A stretch of 20,173 nt of DNA from NCBI GenBank assembly GCA_031267485.1, contig JAIRYY010000150.1, positions 1-20,173 of the forward strand. Reading direction: 5' to 3'. Position 1 is the first letter of the stretch, and each line of letters begins with the position of its first letter. The stretch comes from Tannerella sp. (lineage in GTDB: Bacteria; Bacteroidota; Bacteroidia; Bacteroidales; Tannerellaceae). A model generated the notes under the pieces. The model made no database searches. It was given only the letters and a program-made list of their open reading frames with translations, and was not told the DNA's origin. Below are positions 8,260 to 15,940 of the stretch, piece by piece. The position numbers were made by a program, and so were the translations under genes.

Positions 8260-8745
8260 TTATAATTTGATTCGTTTGTTGTCCACTTTAATAAATAAAT
8301 CCTTCAGTTTGCCCAGTTCGTCCTCCAGACGCGAGGGCGGGAAGTCGCCGCGGATGTAAATCAGTGTCATCTTCGGAGATTTGGCGCTGAACAGGATGTA
8401 TTCGTTCTCCGGCCGGCCCGTCTTCTCCGACAGGTGATAATATCCGGTTTCCGTCATCCCGTCCTTTTGCGATTCCGCCAGAACCGTTCCGTTTTTCAGG
8501 TCTGTCCGGATCGCGTCCAGGGTCGTGCGGACAGCGGCGGAATCGACTGGAATCGTCAGGCTCCGGTAGCGGCTGATGCGGGTATGCCGTCCAAGCACGT
8601 CTTTTGCCAGTTCAATCAGGACGGCTCCCTTTTGTCTGCCGTAGCCGTCGAAAATACCGTCGACACGCAGCCCTCCCTGCGCATTTGCCAGCCCGCAGGA
8701 GGCGAGGAGGCACAGTAAAACAATTATTTTTCTTGTCGTATCCAT
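8260..8745 (-). CDS. Small secreted protein (DUF4252/DUF6108-like) of a sigma operon
   Basis: 161 aa. The N-terminal export signal is MDTTRKIIVLLCLLASCGLANAQ. Cleavage after ANA is likely, but LLASC could also serve as a lipobox at Cys17. The mature part is a small alpha/beta domain with GVIF-like IDGYGRQKGAVLIEL segments (about 28-50) and a C-terminal stretch MTLIYIRGDFPPSRLEDELGKL. This pattern, and the place directly after an ECF sigma/anti-sigma pair, resembles the small domain-of-unknown-function proteins found in such Bacteroidales operons. I cannot decide between the DUF families by eye. It starts 23 bp after the anti-sigma gene. Its function is unknown; a periplasmic role in sensing envelope state is inferred from context only. 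Confidence 0.7.
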   Translation of the reverse strand: MDTTRKIIVLLCLLASCGLANAQGGLRVDGIFDGYGRQKGAVLIELAKDVLGRHTRISRYRSLTIPVDSAAVRTTLDAIRTDLKNGTVLAESQKDGMTETGYYHLSEKTGRPENEYILFSAKSPKMTLIYIRGDFPPSRLEDELGKLKDLFIKVDNKRIKL

Positions 8746-8768
8746 ATCGTTCCGTTTTAAAATTATTG

Positions 8769-9212
8769 TCAGAAAAACGCCTCCAGCGCTTCAATCTGCG
8801 AAGAAAGCGCCGATTCGTTACTTTCGGCAAGATGTTCAAGGGATTTGAGCGCCTCCGACCGGACAAGGTCGATGTTCGTATATTTTTCTCCACTGATGTA
8901 CATATACGAAACCTCCGGCGATGCCGCTTCGTGCGTGCGGAAAGCAAACGGCAATGCGAGGCACAGGAGCAGGACGGCAGCCGCCGCGCTCCACGCCAGC
9001 GCAGTCCGCCGGAGTGGCCGAAGATGCGTGCGGCGGCGCGTTTCCCGCCGTTCGGCTGCCAGATAGCGGAAGATAGGCTGATACGCCTTCAACGTTTCCG
9101 GCAGGTTGTCTTTCCGGAAATAATCGCGGAGAAACTCTTCCTCCTCCAGGCCGGTCAATCCGTCGAAATACGCTTCAACCAGCGATTCCATGTCTGTTTT
9201 TCCTTTTCTCAT
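8769..9212 (-). CDS. Anti-sigma factor-like single-pass membrane protein
   Basis: 147 aa. The N-terminal cytoplasmic part (1-68) is acidic and helical (LVEAYFDGLTGLEEEEFLRDYF) and ends in a highly basic patch (RRETRRRTHLRPLRR). One membrane helix follows at about 70-91, then a short periplasmic tail of about 55 residues with an Ala/Leu/Glu-rich helix. No zinc-binding HxxxCxxC motif of the ZAS type is present. The start codon overlaps the sigma-factor stop (ATGA, 9209-9212), which implies translational coupling and 1:1 production with its partner. The role is inferred: to hold the adjacent ECF sigma factor at the inner membrane until a signal releases it. Confidence 0.75.
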   Translation of the reverse strand: MRKGKTDMESLVEAYFDGLTGLEEEEFLRDYFRKDNLPETLKAYQPIFRYLAAERRETRRRTHLRPLRRTALAWSAAAAVLLLCLALPFAFRTHEAASPEVSYMYISGEKYTNIDLVRSEALKSLEHLAESNESALSSQIEALEAFF

Positions 9213-9712
9213 AATCTATAATTCATTATTTTCATATATTGATTCCGTACATTTTTCCGCGCACGGGAAAGATTCACCGTGACGGCGCTCACCTGCGTGC
9301 CGGTTATCGCGGCAATCTCCTGCAGTTCATACCCTTCGATGTCGCGCATCCTGATGATGGTCTGCTGCAAAACCGGCAGACGTTCAATGATTCGCCGGAC
9401 AAGCGCGACGGCATCCCTGCGTTCGATTTCCGTATAGGGCGTTTCATGATCCGTTTCCCCGGTCAGATCGTCGACATCCGCAATTCTCCTCTGCGCCCGC
9501 AGACGGTCGATGCAGATGTTCCTGACGGTCTGCACGGCGAACGCTCCCGGATTGGCCACCGCATCCAGCTGCCCGCGGATATTCCACAGGCGAAGCAAGG
9601 TCTCCTGCGTCGCATCTTCGGCATCCTCTTCCTGTTGCATCAATTTCAGAGCTACCGCGAAAAGCGTCTTCCGGAGAGGTATGATATCTGTCTTGAATCG
9701 TTCCAGTCGCAT
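9209..9712 (-). CDS. RNA polymerase ECF-type sigma-70 factor
   Basis: 167 aa from the ATG at 9712. The frame extends to a TTG at 9754, but the extra 14 residues (rich in Phe, Cys and Val) overlap an operator-like dyad and look non-coding. Region 2 covers about 10-75 with EDAEDATQETLLRLW (29-43), the usual sigma-2 core-binding and -10 recognition helix. Region 4 covers about 109-155 with LPVLQQTIIRMRDIEGYELQEIA and the helix-turn-helix GTQVSAVTVNLSRARK. There is no region 1 or 3, as expected for ECF members. It heads a four-gene minus-strand operon with the anti-sigma factor, a secreted protein and a barrel, a layout known in Bacteroidales for envelope-responsive regulation. Confidence 0.9.
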   Translation of the reverse strand: MRLERFKTDIIPLRKTLFAVALKLMQQEEDAEDATQETLLRLWNIRGQLDAVANPGAFAVQTVRNICIDRLRAQRRIADVDDLTGETDHETPYTEIERRDAVALVRRIIERLPVLQQTIIRMRDIEGYELQEIAAITGTQVSAVTVNLSRARKNVRNQYMKIMNYRL

Positions 9713-9723
9713 ATTTACCCTGA

Positions 9724-9753
9724 TGACGTTGCAAAGGAAAAAATATAACGTCA
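9724..9753 (-). promoter_or_regulatory. Operator-like inverted repeat upstream of the sigma gene
   Basis: TGACGTT and AACGTCA form a perfect 7-bp dyad separated by 16 bp (centre-to-centre 23 bp, about two helical turns), 12 to 41 bp before the sigma-factor ATG. No TAnnTTTG promoter is visible here, so transcription may rely on the ECF factor itself with this dyad as a regulator site. It supports choosing the ATG at 9712. Confidence 0.45.
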
Positions 9754-9778
9754 AAAGGAAGATTTTTTTTTAAGAAGG

Positions 9779-9816
9779 AAAAAAAAATGCCGCGTCAGCG
9801 AAATGCGACGCGGCAT
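9779..9816 (-). terminator. Rho-independent terminator of the oxidoreductase/DUF6807 operon
   Basis: A perfect 10-bp GC-rich stem (ATGCCGCGTC / GACGCGGCAT) with a 10-nt loop. On the minus strand it is followed by an uninterrupted T-run of about 8-9. It lies 22 bp past the DUF6807 stop, between that operon and the sigma operon, so the two are separate transcription units. Confidence 0.88.
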
Positions 9817-9837
9817 ATACAGGATTCATCCCCTGTT

Positions 9838-10884
9838 TTATTGGGAGAATGTGGCTTCAAGTTCATTCAGTTCCGCATCCGTTGCGAAGCCATTGGTCTT
9901 GATGATGATGCGATGGCGGAGCGTAACCGATTCGCCGCGTTTCAACACCAGTTGGAACAGGGGCGCCGAAGAGTCGAAAACCCGGCTGCCCATGTTGTTA
10001 TGCGCAAAAAGTCCGTAACCCCGGGCATGCGAATGGGCCGGGTAACCGGGATTATCGGCATGGTCGATGATGGCAAGCGTGATGCTCTCGCCGCCTTTTT
10101 CGGCCGAAAGGCTGACCCAGCCGGCGGGCTTGCCCCATATACCTTTCTCCCCGTCCAGTCCCTCACTGTTACGGTAATGCCCGTTGACGCCCTCGTTGTT
10201 CATCGCGGGGACGGAAGTAGGGTTGCCTGCCGCATCGAGGAAAATCTCCGGGCGGGTTGACGGCTCTTCAAACGCACGGTCAACCCGTATGGCGATCAAA
10301 CCCTCCTTGTTGTCCGTAAAGGTAACCGTATCCTGCTGCGCGGTAAGCGTCGTTATGTGGTCGATGATGCGCCAGTCGCCCTTGCCGCTGAAAATGTAGC
10401 TCGCCGCTTCCCTGAGCAGCACGGCGCCCTGATAGTCGACCCAGTCACATTCGACCGCCAGCTCGCCCCGCTCCGGGCCGCTTTCAGCCTTCACGATACG
10501 GCGGTGGCGGATAGAGCCGTAATTCGGTTTCCTCTCCGCCGGTATTGCGTAGGAATTGTTCCAGAAATCCAGCCCGTTGACATCGCCGAAATTGAACCAC
10601 ATACCGACATGATGCGGGTGATCGACGCGTTCGCCCGGATTCGGGTCACGCGGGAAACCGCGTGTAACAACCGTTCCCTTCGCCGTACGGAGAGGATAGA
10701 GAACAGGTTTTTCCAGATCGCCGGGATAGATATACGACGTGAAAAGCTGGCCGCCATACAGCACGTCTACTCTTGCATTATCTTCATCCACAACAAACTC
10801 GACGGAGCTTCCCCCGCATCCCTGCAATGAAATACCGGCGGTCATCGCGGTACATACCGCACAAAATAATAGTAACTTCTTCAT
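9838..10884 (-). CDS. DUF6807 (PmoA-family) lipoprotein
   Basis: 348 aa. The signal peptide ends with lipobox SLQGC (Cys23), so this is a predicted lipoprotein. The body matches the DUF6807 family, often labelled 'methane oxygenase PmoA' in databases although it has nothing to do with methane oxidation: early SYIYPGDLEKPVLYPLRT, the family hallmark DHPHHVGMWFNFGDVNGLDFW (about 88-108, His-rich), and late GLFAHNNMGSRVFDSS with TLRHRIIIKTNG. The fold should be a galactose-mutarotase-like beta-sandwich. The His cluster suggests a metal or sugar site, but no activity has been established that I can name. The gene lies 19 bp after the Gfo/Idh/MocA oxidoreductase. These two families are common partners in Bacteroidota and Planctomycetota sugar catabolism, so a shared sugar-derivative pathway is inferred. 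Confidence 0.85.
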   Translation of the reverse strand: MKKLLLFCAVCTAMTAGISLQGCGGSSVEFVVDEDNARVDVLYGGQLFTSYIYPGDLEKPVLYPLRTAKGTVVTRGFPRDPNPGERVDHPHHVGMWFNFGDVNGLDFWNNSYAIPAERKPNYGSIRHRRIVKAESGPERGELAVECDWVDYQGAVLLREAASYIFSGKGDWRIIDHITTLTAQQDTVTFTDNKEGLIAIRVDRAFEEPSTRPEIFLDAAGNPTSVPAMNNEGVNGHYRNSEGLDGEKGIWGKPAGWVSLSAEKGGESITLAIIDHADNPGYPAHSHARGYGLFAHNNMGSRVFDSSAPLFQLVLKRGESVTLRHRIIIKTNGFATDAELNELEATFSQ

Positions 10885-10903
10885 CGTATTACAAGTTAAA
10901 ATG

Positions 10904-12256
10904 TTATATTTTTTCCGGTAAAACGAATGGCGGACGGTATTCGCGCGTCCTCATGCGGTTTGCATCCTCGTCGCCTGTGAACTGTTCGGAAACGGGATCG
11001 AAGTCCAGCTGACGGCCAAGACGGTATGAGATATTCCCCAGATGCGCCAGCGCCGACGAGAGGTGTCCCGTCTCGACGGGAGCATTCTGCAGGCTCATGT
11101 CGCGAGCGCGGATGGCATCAAGCCAGTTCTCGAAATGAAGCCCCAGCTCGCCCCGCTCGGAGCGCGACGGCCCTTTTTCGCGTTTCTCGCCAAGATAAGT
11201 TTCGTACGTGCCGTAGCCTTTCACGACCAGATAGCCCTTGTCTCCATAGAAAATATTACCCACGCCTGCACCGTCTTCGAGATTGGTGCACCAGTTGCGC
11301 ACTTCAAACTGAATGATTTTCTTCTCTTTCGGATAGTGATAGATAGAAGTCTGTACTTCAGGCACCTCCTTGCAGTCGTCCCAAAGGAATTTCCCGCCCA
11401 TCGAGGTGATGCGCTCCGGCAGTCCGACATCCAGACCCCACATGCAGAGATCCGTTTCGTGGATGCCCTGATTGCCAACGTCTCCATTGCCGTAGTTCCA
11501 GTGCCAGTGCCAGTTGTAATGCACCAGATTGCGCGTGAACGGCGCCATCGGAGCCGGTCCGCACCACAAATCGTAGTCCAGTCCGTCGGGTATCTTCGAG
11601 ATGCCCTTGTTGCCAATGTCGGGACGCCAGCGATAAACCAGGCCGCGTGACATGTAAACCCGTCCGATCAGTCCGTCGCGCAAGTGCTGAACGGCCTCGC
11701 GAATGGCGACCGAACTGCGCAGCTGCACGCCATGCTGCACGATGCGGTTATACTTGTAGGCTGCCTCAATCATCTTCCTGCCCTCATAAATATTGTGCGT
11801 GGCAGGTTTCTCGACATACACGTCCTTGCCGGCCTGACAGGCGAGAATCACCTGCAGGGCGTGCCAGTGGTTGGGCGTCGCAAGCGTGACGGCGTCAATG
11901 TCCTTACTCTCATACAACTTGCGGAAATCCTGTTCAATCGCAACTTTCTGCTTGTACTTTTCCTCAAACTTTCCCGCTTTTTCCCTCAGAACCACCAGAT
12001 CCGGGTCGCAAAACGCCGCCACGGTGGCGTTTTTCTGTTTCATCAACTCTTCGATGTGCGAATTACCCCGTCCGTTAACACCCAGCACGGCCACGCGGAT
12101 ACGGTCGTTTGCCCCGAATGCCTCTTTTGGAATAACCGTCGGCTGACCGATCTTATTCATGACCTCACTCCCAAACGCTTTCGGCGTAACCACCGAAGCC
12201 ACGGCGCCTGTCGCGGCCGCCGATAAAAAATCTCTTCTTGATTTGTCCATAACCAT
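10904..12256 (-). CDS. Twin-arginine-exported Gfo/Idh/MocA family oxidoreductase
   Basis: 450 aa. The start (12256) gives MVMDKSRRDFLSAAATG; an alternative ATG at 12250 also keeps the twin-arginine motif SRRDFL and the Ala-rich signal. Export to the periplasm by Tat, folded with its cofactor, is therefore likely. The NAD(P)-binding Rossmann motif is VAVLGVNGRGNSH (about 55-67). The family motif EKPATHN (149-155) supplies the conserved Lys, and the second domain has the WHWHWNYGNGDVGNQGIHETDL segment common in this exported subgroup. It should oxidise or reduce a sugar or inositol-like substrate; the substrate is not readable. It is first in a two-gene operon with DUF6807, has a good upstream promoter on the minus strand (12351-12382), and diverges from the kinase operon. 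Confidence 0.92.
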   Translation of the reverse strand: MVMDKSRRDFLSAAATGAVASVVTPKAFGSEVMNKIGQPTVIPKEAFGANDRIRVAVLGVNGRGNSHIEELMKQKNATVAAFCDPDLVVLREKAGKFEEKYKQKVAIEQDFRKLYESKDIDAVTLATPNHWHALQVILACQAGKDVYVEKPATHNIYEGRKMIEAAYKYNRIVQHGVQLRSSVAIREAVQHLRDGLIGRVYMSRGLVYRWRPDIGNKGISKIPDGLDYDLWCGPAPMAPFTRNLVHYNWHWHWNYGNGDVGNQGIHETDLCMWGLDVGLPERITSMGGKFLWDDCKEVPEVQTSIYHYPKEKKIIQFEVRNWCTNLEDGAGVGNIFYGDKGYLVVKGYGTYETYLGEKREKGPSRSERGELGLHFENWLDAIRARDMSLQNAPVETGHLSSALAHLGNISYRLGRQLDFDPVSEQFTGDEDANRMRTREYRPPFVLPEKI

Positions 12257-12350
12257 GTTTATTAATAAATTTCACTTTGGATAATATATTGTTTTTCACG
12301 CTTAATCAGTGGATTCACCTTATCATCTTACAAACTGTCAATCACGGCGT

Positions 12351-12382
12351 CAAAAATAAAGAGAAATTTAACCATAACCAAA
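12351..12382 (-). promoter_or_regulatory. Bacteroidota promoter of the oxidoreductase operon
   Basis: On the minus strand, TTTG (12379-12382) and TATTTTTG (12351-12358) are separated by 20 bp, matching the -33 TTTG / -7 TAnnTTTG consensus in both boxes and spacing. Transcription would start near 12345, giving a leader of about 90 nt before the ATG. Confidence 0.7.
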
Positions 12383-12474
12383 TAATTAGCGTTTTTTTTG
12401 TTTTTAATGATTATTTTGTCCCAAATTTTGAACTTTTGCCGGACAGCATTAATTTTTTTTTCATCAAAAACAAA

Positions 12475-12496
12475 AATACCCCACAAATGGGGTATT
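12475..12496. promoter_or_regulatory. Perfect hairpin/dyad beside the kinase promoter
   Basis: AATACCCC and GGGGTATT form an 8-bp perfect stem with a 6-nt loop. A T-run follows on the plus strand (12501-12509), and a T-rich tract also follows on the minus strand. It sits in a divergent gap, where a terminator has no upstream gene to end, and its right arm overlaps the kinase -33 region. It could be an operator, or a bidirectional block to stray transcription. Confidence 0.5.
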
Positions 12497-12523
12497 GGCA
12501 TTTTTTTTTCACTGCTATCTTTG
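12495..12523 (+). promoter_or_regulatory. Promoter of the kinase/FHA/PP2C operon
   Basis: TATCTTTG (12516-12523) fits the -7 TAnnTTTG box exactly. TTGG at 12495-12498 is a near-match -33 box with the right spacing (17 bp between boxes, slightly short). The T-run lies between the two boxes. The ATG is 66 bp downstream. Confidence 0.6.
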
Positions 12524-12589
12524 CACCGCATTCATGAACATATTTGCACAATTAAAAAATAACAGTACTTTTACGCAAATTTTGATATT

Positions 12590-14026
12590 ATGTTAAAGGA
12601 GCAGACATTAGTTAATGAACGGTACTTGTTGCAGAGGATTTTGGGCAGAGGCGGATTCTCGGAGGTTTGGCTGGCGGATGACATCATGACATCCACCAAG
12701 GTCGCCCTGAAATTTTATGCTCCGAGCGGGGGGCTGGATGACGAGGGGATTAAAGTGTTCATTCATGAATTTGCCCTGCTGTTCAACCTGAACCACAGCA
12801 ATCTCCTGAAACCGTCTCATTACGACCATTATGAAAAGATGCCATATCTCGTGCTGGCCTACTGCGAGAACGGCTCGGCGCAGAAACTCATCGACCGGAT
12901 AGATGAAAGAAATGCATGGCGTTTCCTCCGGGATGTATCGGAAGGTTTGCATTATCTTCATTCGAGCAATCCTCCGATCTTACACCAGGACATCAAACCG
13001 GACAATATCCTGATCGACCGGAACGGCCGGTTTGTGATAACGGATTTCGGCATCAGCATCCAGATCCGCAGGACGTTGCGCAAGGCAACTACCGTGGCTA
13101 CCACGGGGGGAACGCTGGCGTACATGGCGCCCGAACGGTTCGGAAGCAATCCGGATCCGGTTAAGGCCAGCGACGTTTATTCCTTAGGCGCCACGATGTT
13201 CGAACTGCTGACGGGGAATGTTCCTTTCGGGGAGTATGGCGGGTTACTGCAGAAAAACGGCGCCGAAATCCCCGTGATTAAACAGAAATATTCCAATAAA
13301 CTGAAACAGCTCGTTTACCGGTGCCTGGCATTGAATACCTGGGACCGTCCGACTGCCCGGGAGATAAGCGTCTGTGCCAGGAAGATGCTGGAGACGAACG
13401 TGGAACAAGGACAGGTCACGATACGCGACAACGGCGGCAGCAGCCATGACGGCGGCAGCGGGCATGGCGATGGCGGTTATGATAGCAGCGGCGGCGGTTA
13501 TAACGGAGGCAGCGGTGGCGGCGGTTATGACGGCGACGGTCATGATGACGGCATTGGCGCCGATGCGGACGGAACCGGAAGGAGCGCCGGCAAAATCGTC
13601 ATCGCACTGGTTGGCGGACTGATATTCGCCGCTTTCGTGATTGCCGCATTTTTTGCCGCTGACAGGATATCCGACAGCCGTGAAAAAAAGAAAGCGGTGA
13701 ACCTCTACAATCAATATATCCTTCAGGGGGACACGCTCAAGGGTATCGGACAGGAGGCGGTGGAGAATTTCCTGATGTACGTGGACGCCCTGGAGAATTA
13801 TCAGCTGGCGCTGAAGAGCGCGGAAAACCTGGATGATTCGCTGTTGAAGAATAACGCCCGTGAAAAAATCGACAACACGAAGTCCCTGATTTTAAAAACG
13901 CGCGATGAATTTTTAAATACAGCGGAGAAAATGAAGAATCTTGACATTCTTCCGGCGGCTGAGGCCTTTACCGAAAGGGCAAACTCTTTGAGCGAGCGGT
14001 ATGAGCATGTAGTAATAAACCAATAA
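12590..14026 (+). CDS. Transmembrane Ser/Thr protein kinase (PknB-like) with glycine-rich juxtamembrane linker
   Basis: 478 aa. Residues about 11-270 are a Hanks-type kinase: Gly-loop LGRGGFSEV (18-26), ATP-anchoring Lys41 (VALKFY), catalytic loop HQDIKPDN (132-139, Asp134), DFG (152-154) and APE (180-182). The catalytic loop has Gln instead of Arg before Asp134, so it is a non-RD kinase, in which activation-loop phosphorylation may matter less. An activation segment rich in Thr (KATTVATTGGT) follows the DFG. Residues about 282-328 form a Gly/Asp/His/Ser linker. One membrane helix follows at about 335-356, and the last about 120 residues are an extracytoplasmic alpha-helical domain with no PASTA repeats. 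It starts the signalling operon. The next gene, 14 bp on, encodes a periplasmic/outer-membrane protein that could be sensed by this domain (inference). Confidence 0.93.
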   Translation: MLKEQTLVNERYLLQRILGRGGFSEVWLADDIMTSTKVALKFYAPSGGLDDEGIKVFIHEFALLFNLNHSNLLKPSHYDHYEKMPYLVLAYCENGSAQKLIDRIDERNAWRFLRDVSEGLHYLHSSNPPILHQDIKPDNILIDRNGRFVITDFGISIQIRRTLRKATTVATTGGTLAYMAPERFGSNPDPVKASDVYSLGATMFELLTGNVPFGEYGGLLQKNGAEIPVIKQKYSNKLKQLVYRCLALNTWDRPTAREISVCARKMLETNVEQGQVTIRDNGGSSHDGGSGHGDGGYDSSGGGYNGGSGGGGYDGDGHDDGIGADADGTGRSAGKIVIALVGGLIFAAFVIAAFFAADRISDSREKKKAVNLYNQYILQGDTLKGIGQEAVENFLMYVDALENYQLALKSAENLDDSLLKNNAREKIDNTKSLILKTRDEFLNTAEKMKNLDILPAAEAFTERANSLSERYEHVVINQ

Positions 14027-14040
14027 TAACCCCATAAATC

Positions 14041-15918
14041 ATGAAAAAGAAATACTTTTTGCTGTTATTCGCCCTGTCGGCGCTTTTCCTGCCCGGCGGT
14101 AATATCCGGGCACAGGATCCCATCTGTATGAATATTTATAACGAGGGCCTTGCTTTGATGAACAAAAAGAACAGGAACAGCTATCAGGAAGCGGTCAAAA
14201 AGTTCGAAGCGGCCGGGATATGCGACGCAAAACTGCTGGATGACTGTAAAAAAAGGATCAGCGAATGCAAAAAAGCTATTGATTCGCCTCCCGCAGCCAC
14301 CCCCGCAACTACTCCCGCGTCGACGCCTGCGCCCACGTCCAAACCTACGTCCAAACCCGCGTCCAAACCCGCGCCGGCGTCTGTCCGGCTTTCCAGGGAG
14401 AACCTGCGGTTTTCCGAGCAGGGAGGTATTGAGAATATCACCGTGTCGGGCGACGACGGGTGGACTGTGTCGGAAACGGCGGACTGGTGCGATGCGAAGA
14501 GAGGCGGCAACCTGGTCGTCATCACCTGCAATCCGAACAAATCAAGTCTCTCCAGAAATACAACCGTGGAAATAAAAGGCGGCAACAGCAGCCGGACGGT
14601 TTCCATCGAACAGGAAGCCGCCGCGGAATATCTGACCGTATCGAAAAAGACGCTCGAATATGCGTCGCCGGGAGGCACGGACAGTGTCCGGATATCAACA
14701 AACGGTGAAAACTGGACGATTGGGGATTTTCCGGCCTGGTGTAACGTGCGGAAAGCCGGAACGGACGGATTGATCATCGTATGCCTGGAAAATCAGACGA
14801 ACCAGGCAAGGAATGAAATTATACAGCTCAAAACGGGCAGGCAGACGATCGGTGTGGAAATAAAACAGGACGCCCGCAAGCCGTTACAGGCTAACGCCGT
14901 ACCGGAGACGGCGCCCGAAGCATCCGAACGCAAACGCGACGCCGCATCCGGTCGCGACGCCACATCCGAACGCCGCGGCACAGCCGGTCGCCGCGTCGTA
15001 TCCGGCCGCGAATCTGCTCCGGCGCGCGATGACGTATCCGGCCGCGAATCTCCGGCGGCAGGCCGTAAAATCTCTTTCGGCATCATGGCGAATGTCCTGA
15101 TTCCGGATTTCAGCGTCAAATCGTCATCCGTTTTGGGCAGCGCCGTCAATTACGGTTACGGCGGGAAATCGGAAACCCCCTCCTATTCCCTTGCGGAACC
15201 GGGATTTAGCGGAGGCGTGGTTGCCGACATCCGAATATCGGAAAACATCTATCTCCAGACCGGACTGTATTATACGAACATAAGCATGAACAATAAAATA
15301 AAGGGAGAACGCAATGACATCATCAGAGATTATACGTCATCGACTTACCTTGAGGGGACGGTCTTCTATAACATCACGGAGAAATATACATTAAATTATA
15401 TCGAACTGCCGGTTCTGCTTTCCTACCGGCATCGCCTGTCCGAAAAACTGATCTGGCAGGTAAGCGCGGGGCCGTATGTCGGATACGGCATCACGGGCAA
15501 GGCCAAAATCCAGGGAACGCTGGACTGGCCCGCGCTGCTGGAATACTACAATAGTGATGACCGGCCAACAGGCGGTATTTACTCGAGAAGCAACGCCCTC
15601 GCGGGAGAACTGGATTTGTTCGGCAAAACCGGCTCACTGTCCCGGACGGGAGACCAACCGGGCGGCAACAGGTCTGATTTCAAAAACGCGCCTTTCCGAA
15701 ACCTGAACGCCGGCGTATCCATCGGTACGGCGATTGAGTATGCAGGCTTCAACGTGGGGGTTTACTATGATATGGGCCTGATGAATATCGCAAACGGGGA
15801 TTATTGGAACTCCGAACGCATGCCCGCAGGCGACAATGCGGACAATGTGGCAATTGACAATTATGTACACCGGCTTAACAAAATTCAGATAAGGGTCGGA
15901 TATATATATCGCTGGTAA
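14041..15918 (+). CDS. Secreted protein with TPR-like, two BACON-like and C-terminal outer-membrane barrel domains
   Basis: 625 aa. Signal peptide at 1-24 (NIRAQ). Residues about 28-80 are a short TPR-like helical segment with four Cys (29, 61, 69, 76). A Pro/Ala/Thr/Lys linker covers 83-114. Two BACON-like Ig domains follow (about 115-195 and 196-280), each with the WTV/WTI...WC...R...I(E/K)Q pattern (VSETADWC, IGDFPAWC, SIEQEAAA, EIKQDARK). A charged Arg/Ser/Glu repeat linker covers about 281-342. The last 283 residues are a PorT-like outer-membrane barrel (ISFGIMANVLIPDF to RVGYIYRW, ending in Trp). Periplasmic domains would thus hang from an outer-membrane barrel. BACON domains are usually linked to glycan or mucin binding, so ligand or cell-wall contact is inferred. 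It lies 14 bp after the kinase and is probably co-translated with it. Confidence 0.82.
   Translation: MKKKYFLLLFALSALFLPGGNIRAQDPICMNIYNEGLALMNKKNRNSYQEAVKKFEAAGICDAKLLDDCKKRISECKKAIDSPPAATPATTPASTPAPTSKPTSKPASKPAPASVRLSRENLRFSEQGGIENITVSGDDGWTVSETADWCDAKRGGNLVVITCNPNKSSLSRNTTVEIKGGNSSRTVSIEQEAAAEYLTVSKKTLEYASPGGTDSVRISTNGENWTIGDFPAWCNVRKAGTDGLIIVCLENQTNQARNEIIQLKTGRQTIGVEIKQDARKPLQANAVPETAPEASERKRDAASGRDATSERRGTAGRRVVSGRESAPARDDVSGRESPAAGRKISFGIMANVLIPDFSVKSSSVLGSAVNYGYGGKSETPSYSLAEPGFSGGVVADIRISENIYLQTGLYYTNISMNNKIKGERNDIIRDYTSSTYLEGTVFYNITEKYTLNYIELPVLLSYRHRLSEKLIWQVSAGPYVGYGITGKAKIQGTLDWPALLEYYNSDDRPTGGIYSRSNALAGELDLFGKTGSLSRTGDQPGGNRSDFKNAPFRNLNAGVSIGTAIEYAGFNVGVYYDMGLMNIANGDYWNSERMPAGDNADNVAIDNYVHRLNKIQIRVGYIYRW
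14941..15048 (+). repeat. 18-bp in-frame repeats in the pre-barrel linker
   Basis: Six degenerate 18-bp units (GCATCCGGTCGCGAC type) encode ASGRDA/TSERRG/VSGRES-like hexapeptides. The unit GTATCCGGCCGCGAATCT occurs twice exactly. They make a flexible, strongly charged linker between the BACON-like domains and the barrel. Confidence 0.75.
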
Positions 15919-15940
15919 TTTAATTATAAAATATAATATT

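Noticed and set aside
9713..9754. TTG start at 9754 for the sigma factor
   Set aside because: It adds 14 residues not typical of ECF factors and covers the TGACGTT dyad; the ATG at 9712 begins a normal region 2.
12277..12537. 86-aa ORF in the divergent gap
   Set aside because: A/T-rich, Phe/Asn-rich translation overlapping two predicted promoters and a hairpin.
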